This document shows, piece after piece, positions 16,198 through 25,728 of a DNA stretch of 64,000 nucleotides. Source of the DNA: Roseococcus suduntuyensis (GTDB taxonomy: Bacteria; Pseudomonadota; Alphaproteobacteria; Acetobacterales; Acetobacteraceae); assembly GCF_014196305.1 (NCBI RefSeq), contig NZ_JACIDJ010000005.1, forward strand, positions 62,001 to 126,000, written 5' to 3'. The stretch's first letter is position 1; every line of letters starts with the position of its first letter. The notes below the pieces were generated by a model. That model was not told the origin of the DNA. It made no database searches and was given only the letters and a program-made list of their open reading frames with translations. The translations under genes and the position numbers were made by a program.

Positions 16198-16536
16198 ATG
16201 AACACCCCCCGCAACCTGATCGCCGCCGCCCTGCTGCTGGGCGCCCCCGTCCTGGCCCAGGCCGCCGACTATCCGCGCCAGGTGGGCAGCGGCGAGGACA
16301 TGACGATCGAATACGGCCCCGGCGTGCAGGGCAACATCGTGGGCGGCGGTGGCACCGTCGTGACCTTCAGCGGCCCCTCGCCCAGCATCCGCTACACGGA
16401 TGACGCCCAGGTGCAGCGGCGCACCGATGGCCTCGTGCCGGTGATGGTGGACCAGGGCGAGACGCGGACGATCACCTTCGTCGCCCCCGAGGCCGCTCCG
16501 TCCCCGCGTCTGGCGGGCCTGCAGAACCGGAATTGA
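16198..16536 (+). CDS. Small secreted protein of unknown function
   Basis: A 112-residue protein with a signal peptide (NLIAAALLLGAPVLAQA, cleavage before ADYPRQ). The mature part is about 90 residues, glycine-rich around GPGVQGNIVGGGGTVV, with a beta-strand pattern and no cysteines or recognised domain. An AAGGA ribosome-binding site precedes ATG 16198. It begins 141 bp after the hydrogenase-like operon and could be transcribed with it or separately. It is followed by a hairpin at 16561-16590, a plausible terminator. Confidence 0.65.
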   Translation: MNTPRNLIAAALLLGAPVLAQAADYPRQVGSGEDMTIEYGPGVQGNIVGGGGTVVTFSGPSPSIRYTDDAQVQRRTDGLVPVMVDQGETRTITFVAPEAAPSPRLAGLQNRN

Positions 16537-16551
16537 GATTTCCGGCGGCCG

Positions 16552-16646
16552 GTGTGGCTACAGCGTGATCGACCCTCCTTGATCACGCTGTGGCTCAGCC
16601 CCGGCGGCTGCTTCACGACTTCGGCGATTTCGCCCAAGCCGAACAG
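16552..16646. repeat. Two-hairpin intergenic element, decayed REP copy
   Basis: First hairpin: CAGCGTGATC (16561-16570) pairs exactly with GATCACGCTG (16581-16590), a possible terminator for the gene ending at 16536. Second: CTGCTTCACGACTTCGGCGA through CCAAGCCGAACAG (16608-16646) is a degraded copy of the REP-like palindrome. The same order, preceded by GGCTACAGC, recurs at 22030-22121, so the pair behaves as one composite element. Confidence 0.6.
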
Positions 16647-16653
16647 GCGCGAA

Positions 16654-16753
16654 AGCATGCTGCGTTCACATGCGTTCACGCCGCCTGCTCCAGCCTTTGT
16701 CGAGGGCGGGATTCTACGTTTTAGGTGCTTCCACCTCCACGCATCCCGCTCTA
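16654..16753. repeat. 100-bp repeat, left copy (inverted relative to 17835-17934)
   Basis: This stretch matches the reverse complement of 17835-17934 at about 89 of 100 positions by direct comparison. It starts AGCATGCTGCGTTCAC and ends CGCATCCCGCTCTA. The final CTA is the stop codon (TAG) of the minus-strand LysR gene, so the repeat supplies the end of that gene. Internally it folds into two hairpins, one from each end. Confidence 0.85.
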
Positions 16754-17686
16754 AGCCCCCGCCAGCTGCGCCCCCACCGCCTGCAACCCCTCATGCAGCG
16801 CATCCGCCACCACGCGGATGCGCGGCGTGTGGCGGGTGTCCTCGTGCAGGCCGATCCAGATGCCCACCCGCGGCGCGGCGGAGGGTGTCTCCAGCCGCAC
16901 CAGGGTTGGCCCCACCTGCGCCTCGCTCCGCGCCATGGCGCCATCGCCCATGCCGCGCGGCAGGGCCGCGACACCCATGCCCCCCAGCGCCGCCTGCAAC
17001 AGCGCCTCGTGCGAGTTGGAGGTGAAACCCACCGCCGCGGCGTGCATCAGACCCGCGAGCCAATCCTGCCCGGGCCGCGACATGTCGGACCGGGCATCCT
17101 CAGGAGGGGCGAAGACCAGGCGGGCGTGCCCCGGCGCGCCGGTGGCGAAATCGGGCAGGCCGCGCGCCTCCAGGTAGGAGGTGGCGGCATAGGCGCACAG
17201 CTCGATCTCCCCGGCACGGCGCGCCACCACATCGGGCTCGGTGAAGGCGCCGATGCGCACCGCGATGTCGGTCTCCCGCCGCGCCAGGCTGACGGGCCGG
17301 CTCTGCGCGCTGAGCTCCACCAGGATCTCGGGGTAGCGGACATGGAGCTGCGCGAGGATGGGCGTGAGCACGCGGCTGCCCAGCGCCTCCACCGCCGTCA
17401 CCCGCACCAGCCCTTCGAGGCGGTTGTCCTGTCCGGTGATGCGCCGCTCCACGCGCAGCGCCTCCTCCTCCATGCGCTCGACCGCGCCCATCACCTCCTC
17501 GCCGGCCTGGGTCAGGACGAAGCCCTGCGGCGTGCGTTGCAGCAGCCGCGCGCCCGACCGCTCATGCAGGCCTTCGAGGCGCCGGCCCATGGTTGTCTGC
17601 GTCACCTTCAGCGCCCGTGCGGCGGCGGAGAGGCTGCCGTGGCGGGCCACGGCAAGGAAGGTCCGCAGGTCATCCCATTCCAGCAT
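16751..17686 (-). CDS. LysR-family transcriptional regulator
   Basis: A 311-residue LysR regulator. The N-terminal winged helix-turn-helix is clear (WDDLRTFLAVARHGSLSAAA, VTQTTMGRRLEGLHE), followed by the substrate-binding domain (GLVRVTAVEALGSRVLTPIL, RRETDIAVRIG, GMGVAALPRGMGD). It is unusual in context: no divergent gene lies upstream, where LysR targets usually sit, and the gene is bracketed by inverted copies of a 100-bp repeat. The left copy provides its TAG stop. The 148 bp between its start and the right repeat hold no recognisable gene. Its target and inducer are unknown. Confidence 0.92.
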   Translation of the reverse strand: MLEWDDLRTFLAVARHGSLSAAARALKVTQTTMGRRLEGLHERSGARLLQRTPQGFVLTQAGEEVMGAVERMEEEALRVERRITGQDNRLEGLVRVTAVEALGSRVLTPILAQLHVRYPEILVELSAQSRPVSLARRETDIAVRIGAFTEPDVVARRAGEIELCAYAATSYLEARGLPDFATGAPGHARLVFAPPEDARSDMSRPGQDWLAGLMHAAAVGFTSNSHEALLQAALGGMGVAALPRGMGDGAMARSEAQVGPTLVRLETPSAAPRVGIWIGLHEDTRHTPRIRVVADALHEGLQAVGAQLAGA

Positions 17687-17834
17687 GATGTTCCATCGGT
17701 TCGAGGCCAGGGCGAATGGTGCCGGCCTGTGTCACAGCCCTCCATGTAAGGTTTGGTGAACCCCACCGCGAGATGTGACAGGCGCGCGACGGCCGGGGGG
17801 CTGGGGTGCCCCCACGGCAACCCGGCCCGGGCCA

Positions 17835-17937
17835 TAGAGCGGGATGCGTTGAGGTGGAATCACCGAGAACGCTGAATCCCGCTCTCAACAAAGGTTAGAG
17901 CAGGCTGCGTGAACGCATGTGAACGCAGCATGCTCTA
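17835..17937. repeat. 100-bp repeat, right copy, with terminal inverted repeats
   Basis: The element reads from TAGAGCGGGATGCGTT to AACGCAGCATGCTCTA, so its own ends are inverted repeats of each other. It folds as two successive hairpins: AGAGCGGGAT pairs with ATCCCGCTCT across 17836-17883, and TAGAGCA-CTGCGT pairs with ACGCAG-TGCTCTA across 17896-17937. The last three bases form the stop codon of the minus-strand transglycosylase gene. Its partner at 16654-16753 lies in the opposite orientation on the other side of the LysR gene. Confidence 0.85.
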
Positions 17938-18891
17938 GGCGGCGCGGGCCTCGCCCTCCAGCAGCGCCCAGAGGCTGGGTGTCTCGGCCCCCGGCGCGTC
18001 TCCGGCCGCGAAGGCCGCATGGGCGTCGCCCAGGAAGGCGCAGAAGGCATCCGCGTGCCAGCCATCGCCCCGGCGCGTCTGCACCAGGCCCCAGTTCGGG
18101 TCCGAGGAGGCCGGCCGCAGGCTGCCGGCATTGTAGGCGATGGCGACCAGCGGCGGGTCGTAGCCCGTGGGAAGCCGCCCGCGCGTGGCCTGGCGCTGGA
18201 TATAGGCGGCACCCGCCAGGGCGGAGGTGGCGGGGTCCAGCAGGCGCGCGCGGTCCAGCGTGGGGTCGGCCAGGGCCTCGCGCGCCGTCGAGATCAGCGT
18301 CTGCATCAGGCCGGGCGAAACGCGGTGCGGCGTGGCGGCGTCCGAGACGAAGCCCGGCTCCTCCCGCACCGCCTCGGCCCTGCCGCCCGATTCGACCAGC
18401 GCGGTCGCCAGCAGCAGGTCCACCGGCGTGCCGATGCGCCGTGCCGCGGCCTCCAGCGCGGCCCGGTGCCGCGCCCAGGCGGTGGCGGCGGCGCGGGGGT
18501 TGGCGTTGCGGCGCGGGCTCGGCTCGCCCTCGACCTGCACACCGCCGCGGACCAGCCGCCAGCGCCGCTGCCCCGCGCCCACCGGTGGGCCGTGAAAGGT
18601 GGTGAGCGCCGGCAGGAAGGGCCGCAGCGCGTTCTGCCAGGCATGGTCGCGCCGCAGGGCGGGCGCCTGCATCAGCCGCGCCCAGGCGGGACCCGTCAGC
18701 ACGCCATCCACCGGCAGGCCCTCGCGGCGCTGGAAGCGGCGCACCGCCTCGGCCGTCATGGGGCCATAGACGCCATCGGGCTCGCCCGGGTTCAGTCCGG
18801 TTCGCAGCAGGGCGAGCTGCGCCTCGCGCACCACCTCGCCGCGCATCATGGGCAGGGTGAAGACGAGCGGCTGGATCAGCATGACGTTCAT
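17935..18891 (-). CDS. Peptidoglycan-binding lytic transglycosylase-like protein without signal peptide
   Basis: A 318-residue protein. Residues about 20-75 form a PG_binding_1 domain (EAQLALLRTGLNPG, DGVYGPMTAEAVRRFQRREG, DGVLTGPAWARL). Residues about 135-290 match an SLT/goose-lysozyme-like transglycosylase: the presumed catalytic glutamate in ATALVESGGR, then SPGLMQTLISTA and AIAYNAGS. Such enzymes cut the MurNAc-GlcNAc bond. The N-terminus (MNVMLIQPLVFTLP) does not look like a Sec signal, so export must rely on another route. ATG 18891 overlaps the stop of the lipoprotein gene, and the stop codon lies in the 100-bp repeat. A binding domain ahead of a transglycosylase is also the design of some phage endolysins. 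Confidence 0.8.
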   Translation of the reverse strand: MNVMLIQPLVFTLPMMRGEVVREAQLALLRTGLNPGEPDGVYGPMTAEAVRRFQRREGLPVDGVLTGPAWARLMQAPALRRDHAWQNALRPFLPALTTFHGPPVGAGQRRWRLVRGGVQVEGEPSPRRNANPRAAATAWARHRAALEAAARRIGTPVDLLLATALVESGGRAEAVREEPGFVSDAATPHRVSPGLMQTLISTAREALADPTLDRARLLDPATSALAGAAYIQRQATRGRLPTGYDPPLVAIAYNAGSLRPASSDPNWGLVQTRRGDGWHADAFCAFLGDAHAAFAAGDAPGAETPSLWALLEGEARAA

Positions 18892-19490
18892 GGCGCATCT
18901 CCGCAGCCGGGCAGGGTGGTGATCCGGGTGGCGAGGTCGCGTGCCTCCGGGCTTCCGGGCGGGGCCTCGGCGAGGCCTGCGCGGGCGACGGCGCAGTTCG
19001 CGGACAAAATTCCTATCGCCGGATGTGACAAGACCAGCGCGGCGCGGGCGCGCAGCAATCCGCGGGATTCGGGCGGGGCGGCGGTGGCGGCATCGCGCGC
19101 GCGGGCGGCCTCGGCGGCGGCTTGTGCGCGGGGCAGGAAGGCCACGTGGCAGAGGCGCGCCTGGGCCTCGCCCTGGGCCAGCGCCGGATGGGGCGCCAGC
19201 GCGCGCGCGGCGGCATAGCCCTGGGCCGCGCAGTCCAGATGCGCGACGGAACCCGGGCAGGCGGCGCCGGGCGCGCGGCTTTCCATGGCGAGGCGCATGC
19301 AGGCCTCGGCGCGGCGGGCGTGCAGCCGGGCGCAAGCGGCATGGCCGGGCGGGCAGGCGACGGGTTCGGCGGCGATGGCCGCGTCAGTCGCACCCTCCCA
19401 GCGGGCGAGCTGGCCCAGCGGCGGGTCCACCACCGCGGCGATCGGCGCGCAGCCGGCCAGCAGCGCGAGCAGGGGGAGAAGTCGGCTCAT
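18888..19490 (-). CDS. Cysteine-rich lipoprotein of unknown function
   Basis: A 200-residue protein with a lipoprotein signal (LLPLLALLAGCAP, lipobox LAGC, lipidated Cys14). The mature part is alanine-rich and helical with several further cysteines (VACPPGHAACARLHARR, GAACPGSVAHLDCAAQGYA, LPGCGDAP), suggesting disulfide-bonded helical hairpins or TPR-like repeats. Its ATG overlaps the stop of the membrane-protein gene and its TGA overlaps the ATG of the transglycosylase gene, so all three are made together. It would be anchored in the inner or outer membrane facing the periplasm. I recognise no family. Confidence 0.7.
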   Translation of the reverse strand: MSRLLPLLALLAGCAPIAAVVDPPLGQLARWEGATDAAIAAEPVACPPGHAACARLHARRAEACMRLAMESRAPGAACPGSVAHLDCAAQGYAAARALAPHPALAQGEAQARLCHVAFLPRAQAAAEAARARDAATAAPPESRGLLRARAALVLSHPAIGILSANCAVARAGLAEAPPGSPEARDLATRITTLPGCGDAP

Positions 19491-20851
19491 GGGGTGATCT
19501 CCGCGAGCAGGGGCAGGGGGTCGGTGTCCGTCTCGCGCAGTTGGGCGAGCAGAAGGGTGAGGCCTTCCAGCGCGGCGCGCGCCTCGGGCGGGGCCGCGAC
19601 GGGCGTCAGCAGCGTGGCGTCGGGGGCGGCGCGCAGGGCGGGGGTGGCCGCGCTCAGCCCCGACGCGGCACGGGCGAGGGTCTCGGGCGTGACATCGCGC
19701 GCCAGCGCTTCCTCCAGCAGGGCGGCGCGGAATTCCGCCAGGCCCTGGGCGGCCTCCTCCGGGCTCGCGAAGCCCGGATGGCGGGCCCAGAGCAGGGCGG
19801 CCGCATCGGGGCGCAGGCAATGGTCGAGCAGGGTGGCGAGGAAGCCCGGTTCCTCCAGCCTGGGCGTAAAGAGGCGCGCGAAGATCGGCGCCTGGGCGAG
19901 GCGCAGCTCGGCCGAGGCGGGGGTGATGGTGCCGGCGTCGAACAGGGCGGGGTCGAGCGGCGCTTCCAGCAGCCTGGCGCGGAAGCGGCGCCAGGCGCCG
20001 GCGCCCAGGTTCCAGCCCACGCCCAGCACCAGTGCCGCGGCTCCGAGCGGCCCGCCGGCGGCGAGCGGCAGGGCGGGGGCGGCGGCGCGCAGCAGGGCGG
20101 CGAAGGGCCCGCCGGCGCCGGTCAGCGCGCCGAGCGCGGCCTGGAGCGGCGCCTCCGTGGCGCTGCCGCCCAGCGTCCGGGCGGCGCCCAGGGCGCGCTC
20201 GGCGGCCTCGACCAGCGTGGCGGCCTGGGGAGGGAGGATGCCGGGCGGGAGTGCGGGGCCAAGCTGCGTCAGGATGGTCCGCGCCACGCCCAGATGGCGT
20301 TCGAGCTGGGCGGCCATGCCTTCGACCCGCGCCGGGTCGGGCGCGTCGCGCAGGGCCTGGTTCTGGCGCTGCTCCGACGCCAATACTTCGGTGAGGCGGC
20401 GGGTCACCTGGGCTTCGGGCGTGGTGGAGCGGGCGCCGAAGTAATAGCCGAACACGCCGGCGATGATGCCGTTCACATAGCCCGCCACCGCGTCATTCAG
20501 CGCCAGCGCCTGGCTGAACAGCAGCAGCGGCAGGCCGATGATGCCGACGATGAGCGCCAGCAGCGCCCGCACCGTGCCCTCCGGCAGGCCCATCGGCAGG
20601 TCGCGCAGGGCGGCGATCTGCCCGGGCGTGGTCGCGGGGTCGCGCAGCAGGGCGAAGGAGCGGGAGGCGAGCCACCAGAGGAAGGCGGCGAAGCCGATGC
20701 CGACCGCGAAGACCAGCAGCGCGACGAGGTTGGCCGGCGCGGCCAGCGCGCCCTCCAGCCGCAGCCCGGCCGCACGGGCCAGCAGCAGCGGCAGCAGGAG
20801 GGCGAGGGCGCCAAGGAGAAGGGTGAGGGGGGTGGCGAGGAAGGGGGGCAC
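19487..20851 (-). CDS. Multi-helix membrane protein with long helical C-terminal region
   Basis: A 454-residue protein, first gene of a three-gene operon. About four membrane helices occupy residues 5-140 (TPLTLLLGALALLLPLLL, LVALLVFAVGIGFAAFLWWL, VRALLALIVGIIGLPLLLF, and VNGIIAGVFGYYFGARS). The EGTVRALLALIVG...YYFGAR pattern recurs in uncharacterised prokaryotic membrane proteins. The remaining 300 residues are alanine-rich helices with no recognised domain. Coupled to a lipoprotein and a leaderless peptidoglycan-cutting enzyme, it is a candidate for holding or releasing that enzyme, but that is inference from context. Confidence 0.75.
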   Translation of the reverse strand: MPPFLATPLTLLLGALALLLPLLLARAAGLRLEGALAAPANLVALLVFAVGIGFAAFLWWLASRSFALLRDPATTPGQIAALRDLPMGLPEGTVRALLALIVGIIGLPLLLFSQALALNDAVAGYVNGIIAGVFGYYFGARSTTPEAQVTRRLTEVLASEQRQNQALRDAPDPARVEGMAAQLERHLGVARTILTQLGPALPPGILPPQAATLVEAAERALGAARTLGGSATEAPLQAALGALTGAGGPFAALLRAAAPALPLAAGGPLGAAALVLGVGWNLGAGAWRRFRARLLEAPLDPALFDAGTITPASAELRLAQAPIFARLFTPRLEEPGFLATLLDHCLRPDAAALLWARHPGFASPEEAAQGLAEFRAALLEEALARDVTPETLARAASGLSAATPALRAAPDATLLTPVAAPPEARAALEGLTLLLAQLRETDTDPLPLLAEITP

Positions 20852-20930
20852 GCGGGGACCTCCTGCTTGGGTCCCAGGTGTGCCAGTATTTCTTCCTCAG
20901 ATCAAGGAAATTTATCCTATAACGCGGTCG

Positions 20931-21962
20931 TCAGCGGATGGCCTTCGCCAACAGGCCCAGCTCCGCCATCTCCTCCGCGATCTGCACGGCGTTCAGGCCG
21001 CTGCCCTTCCGCAGGTTGTCCCCCACCACCCAGAGCGACAGCCCATGCGCCACCGACCCATCCCGCCGCAGGCGCGAGACGCTGACCTCGTCCTCACCGG
21101 CCGCGTCCATGGGGGTGGGGTAGCCACCCTCCTCACGTGTGTCGAAGAAGGAGAGGCCGGGCGCCTGGCGCAGGGCCGCACGGGCTTCGGCGATGCCCAC
21201 GGCTTCGGCGAATTCCAGTTGCAGCGCCAGCGCCTCGCCCACGAAGACCGGCACGCGCAGGCAGGTCGCCATCGCCTTCAGGTCCGGGTCCAGCAGCTTG
21301 CGCAGTTCCAGCGGCAGCAGCGCCTCGTCGCGCGTGGCGCCATCCTCGGCGAAGGCGCTGGTCTGGGGCACCAGGTTGAAGGCGATGGGCTTGGGGAAAT
21401 GCTGCGGCGCCGGGATGTCGTTCACGAAGCTGGCCCGCGTCTGGGCGAACAGCTCGTCCATGCCATCCTTGCCTATGCCCGAGGCGGGCTGGAGGCTCAC
21501 GACATTCACCCGCAGCAAGGGCGCCAGCGCCCGCAGCGGCGCGGCCACGAGGGCGGCGAACACCGCCGTGGGCGAAGGGCTGGCGATGATGCGCTTCTTC
21601 CGCTGGCGCGCCAGCGCCTCCCCGTTCACCTCCGGCACCACCAGTGCCACGCCGGGCTCCATGCGGAAGGCGGGGCTGAGGTCCACCACCCAGGCGCCGG
21701 CGGCCACCGCGCGGGGGATGTGCAGGCGCGCATCGGCCTCGCCCACCGCGAAGATCACAAGGTCCAGCCCCGCGAAGTCGAAAGCCTCCAGCGCGCGCAT
21801 CTTGAGCACCTGGCGCTCGCCGAAGCTGATCTCCTGGCCCGCGCTGCGCCCGGTGCCCAGCGCCGTGATCTCGGCCACGGGGAAATCGCGCTCGGCCAAG
21901 GCCTTGAGCGCCTCGCGCCCCGCCAGCGTGTTCGTGCCGGCCACCGCCACCCGGAATGCCAT
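20931..21962 (-). CDS. Aspartate-semialdehyde dehydrogenase-like (USG-1 type) protein lacking the catalytic cysteine
   Basis: A 343-residue homologue of Asd with the N-terminal NADP fold (FRVAVAGTNTLAGREALKAL) and the dimerisation/catalytic domain (SLQPASGIGKDGMDELFAQT, FNLVPQTSAF). The catalytic site ANPNCTT is changed to ASPSPTA (Pro131 at the cysteine position), and the usual catalytic histidine region reads VGEALALQLE without histidine. So it cannot do the Asd reaction. E. coli Usg is a comparable cysteine-less paralogue. A bona fide asd with Cys125 lies at 33849-34856. A GGAGGAGG-like site upstream fits the start at 21962; longer starts are not supported. Confidence 0.85.
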   Translation of the reverse strand: MAFRVAVAGTNTLAGREALKALAERDFPVAEITALGTGRSAGQEISFGERQVLKMRALEAFDFAGLDLVIFAVGEADARLHIPRAVAAGAWVVDLSPAFRMEPGVALVVPEVNGEALARQRKKRIIASPSPTAVFAALVAAPLRALAPLLRVNVVSLQPASGIGKDGMDELFAQTRASFVNDIPAPQHFPKPIAFNLVPQTSAFAEDGATRDEALLPLELRKLLDPDLKAMATCLRVPVFVGEALALQLEFAEAVGIAEARAALRQAPGLSFFDTREEGGYPTPMDAAGEDEVSVSRLRRDGSVAHGLSLWVVGDNLRKGSGLNAVQIAEEMAELGLLAKAIR

Positions 21963-22029
21963 GTCGCGCCTCCTCCTTGCTGCCGCGAGTTGCATACACG
22001 CCCGGGCCACGTTGAGCGATGGCGCATCC

Positions 22030-22121
22030 GGGGCTACAGCCTGAGCAACTGTCGTCGCTCAGGCTTTGTCTTTGCTGCGCGGCTGATTCACGGCTTCGGC
22101 GATTCCACCGAAGCCGATCAG
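22030..22121. repeat. Two-hairpin intergenic element with intact REP-like palindrome
   Basis: AGCCTGAGC (22038-22046) pairs exactly with GCTCAGGCT (22057-22065), followed by a TTGTCTTTG stretch. Then CTGATTCACGGCTTCGGCGA and the complementary half ending GATCAG (22083-22121) form a REP-like palindrome with a 9-base stem. It is the intact counterpart of the element at 16552-16646 and lies in the gap between two divergent genes, only 18 bases before the next ATG. Confidence 0.7.
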
Positions 22122-22139
22122 ACGCTAGGAACGGGCCAA

Positions 22140-23309
22140 ATGGATGGTGTCACAAGGTTGAACGAAGGTCCCTTGCCCGCCTATCGCGCCCGCGTGGCCG
22201 AAGGCGTGCTCCGCCCTGATCCGGCGCAGGCCCGTGCGGCCGAGGTGCTGCAAGGGCTCTGGCAGCGCATGCGCGGCTATGACCCCGCGCCCAACGCCCC
22301 GCGCCCCGCGCCCCGCGGCCTGCTGGGCAAGCTGTTCGGCGCGCGAAAGGGCTCGGGCGACCTCGCCGCGCCATCGGGCACGCCGGAGGGGCTCTACCTG
22401 GTGGGCCAGGTGGGGCGCGGGAAGTCCATGCTGATGGACCTCTTCTTCGAGACGGCCGAGGTTCGCCGCAAGCAACGCATCCATTTCCACGACTTCATGC
22501 AGCAGGCGCACCAGCGCATCCATGCCTGGAAACGCGCCAACCCCGATGGCAACGACCCCATCCCGCCGCTGGCCGACAGCATCGCGGCCGAGGCGGCGCT
22601 GCTCTGCTTCGACGAATTCCAGGTGCATGACGTCACCGACGCCATGATCCTGGGCCGGCTCTTCGAGGCGCTGTTCGCGCGCGGCGTGGTGGTGGTCGCC
22701 ACTTCCAACACCGCGCCGAAAGACCTGTTCAAGGGCAAGCCCGGCCGTGACGCCTTCCTGCCCTTCATCGCGCTGATCGAGCAGCGGGTGGAGGTGCTGG
22801 AGCTCGAATCCCTGCAGGATTACCGCCGGGAACGGATGCGGGGCCTGCCCTCCTGGCACCACCCGGCCGATGGGAGGGCCGAGCGCGCGCTGGACACGGC
22901 CTTCCGCGACCTGACGGGCCAGGCGCAGGGCGCGCCCCTGACGCTGACGGTGCTGGGCCACACGCTGGAGGTGCCGGAGGCCGCGGGAGGTGTCGCGCGT
23001 TCGAATTTCGATGCGCTGTGCGGCAAGCCGCTGGGGCCGGCGGACTACCTCTGCCTCGCGCGGCATTTCCACACCCTGGTGCTGGACGAGGTGCCGCGTC
23101 TCGGCCCCGACAATTTCGACCGGGCGCGGCGTTTCATCACGCTGATCGACGCGCTGTATGAACACCGCTGCAAGCTTTTGGCCTCGGCGGCGGCGGGGCC
23201 GGACCATCTGTATGAAAAAGGCGAAAATGCGGCAATGTTCGAGCGCACCGCGTCGCGCCTGATGGAGATGCAGAGCCCCGAGTATTTGGCCTTGCCACAC
23301 CTGCCTTGA
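22140..23309 (+). CDS. zapE: Cell division ATPase ZapE (AFG1-like)
   Basis: A 389-residue AAA+ ATPase of the AFG1/ZapE family. Walker A is GQVGRGKSM (residues 89-97), Walker B LLCFDEF, sensor-1 region VVVVATSNTAPKDLF; C-terminal family motifs include DYLCLARHFHTLVLDEVPRL and RRFITLIDALYEH. In E. coli ZapE binds FtsZ and affects its polymers under low oxygen; in mitochondria AFG1 acts in protein quality control. ATG 22140 lacks a strong ribosome-binding site and lies just after a REP-like element, but the next residues (LPAYRARVAEGVL) match the family start. Confidence 0.92.
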   Translation: MDGVTRLNEGPLPAYRARVAEGVLRPDPAQARAAEVLQGLWQRMRGYDPAPNAPRPAPRGLLGKLFGARKGSGDLAAPSGTPEGLYLVGQVGRGKSMLMDLFFETAEVRRKQRIHFHDFMQQAHQRIHAWKRANPDGNDPIPPLADSIAAEAALLCFDEFQVHDVTDAMILGRLFEALFARGVVVVATSNTAPKDLFKGKPGRDAFLPFIALIEQRVEVLELESLQDYRRERMRGLPSWHHPADGRAERALDTAFRDLTGQAQGAPLTLTVLGHTLEVPEAAGGVARSNFDALCGKPLGPADYLCLARHFHTLVLDEVPRLGPDNFDRARRFITLIDALYEHRCKLLASAAAGPDHLYEKGENAAMFERTASRLMEMQSPEYLALPHLP

Positions 23310-23356
23310 GTGGCCTACGCCTTCGCCAAGGGATAATTCCGGGGATCGGGGGATTT

Positions 23357-24965
<1,609 letters not shown>

Positions 24966-24974
24966 GGAGGACGG

Positions 24975-25712
24975 ATGCGGCTCGCCGTCATCGCGGATGT
25001 GCACGGAAACCGCCTCGCCTTGGCGGCCGTGCTGGAGGCGATCGCGGCGGCCGCGCCGGATCTGGTGATCGAACTGGGCGACGCCGTCAGCGGCCCGCTC
25101 TGGCCCGCCGAATGCTTTGACATGCTGGCGGGCCTGGATGCCGTGGCGCTGCGCGGCAACCATGACCGCTGGGTGGCGGCGGACAGCGCCCAAGGCATGG
25201 GCGCCACAGACGCCTTCGCCCATGCGCGACTTACAGCGGCCCAGCGTGCGGCGTTGCTGGCGCGACCGATGGTGTGGCGCGATGGCGGCATCCTTGCCAT
25301 GCACGCCCTGCCCGAGGACGACCTGACCTATGTGCTGCACGAGGTCACGGAAGCCGGCGTGCGCGAGCGTGCCCCCTCGGGTGTCGCCGCCCTGCTGCCC
25401 CCGCCGGCCGGCGAGACGCTGGTGCTGACCGCCCACACCCACCGCGCCCGCATGCTGGCCCTGCCCGATGGGCGGCTGGTGGTGAACCCGGGCAGCGTGG
25501 GCCTGCCGGGCTATACGGACACCAAGCCCCATCCGCACCGCATGGAGGCCGGCAGCCCGCATGCCCGCTTCGCCCTGCTGGAGCAGGTGCGCGGCGAATG
25601 GCGGGTGGAATTCCACGCGATCCCCTATGATTGGCACGCGGCGGCGGCGGAAGCCGCGCGCCATGGCCGCGACGATTGGGCCCAGGCCCTCACCCATGGC
25701 AATCTGAGCTGA
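24975..25712 (+). CDS. Metallophosphoesterase (calcineurin-like)
   Basis: A 245-residue protein with all metal-binding motifs of the calcineurin-like superfamily: [24 protein letters not shown], a central histidine ([10 protein letters not shown]) and TAHTHRARM, with NPGSVGLP following. This subgroup includes YfcE-like and cyclic-nucleotide phosphodiesterases. The gene lies 9 bp after mdh and 16 bp before sucC, so it is embedded in the TCA operon, though its substrate and link with the pathway are unknown. A GAGGAGGA site overlaps the mdh stop region. Confidence 0.9.
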   Translation: MRLAVIADVHGNRLALAAVLEAIAAAAPDLVIELGDAVSGPLWPAECFDMLAGLDAVALRGNHDRWVAADSAQGMGATDAFAHARLTAAQRAALLARPMVWRDGGILAMHALPEDDLTYVLHEVTEAGVRERAPSGVAALLPPPAGETLVLTAHTHRARMLALPDGRLVVNPGSVGLPGYTDTKPHPHRMEAGSPHARFALLEQVRGEWRVEFHAIPYDWHAAAAEAARHGRDDWAQALTHGNLS

Positions 25713-25728
25713 GGTTGGAACAAAGCAG

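Noticed and set aside
17935-20851. Prophage remnant
   Set aside because: Apart from the lysis-like composition there are no capsid, tail, integrase or repressor genes and no attachment-site repeats.
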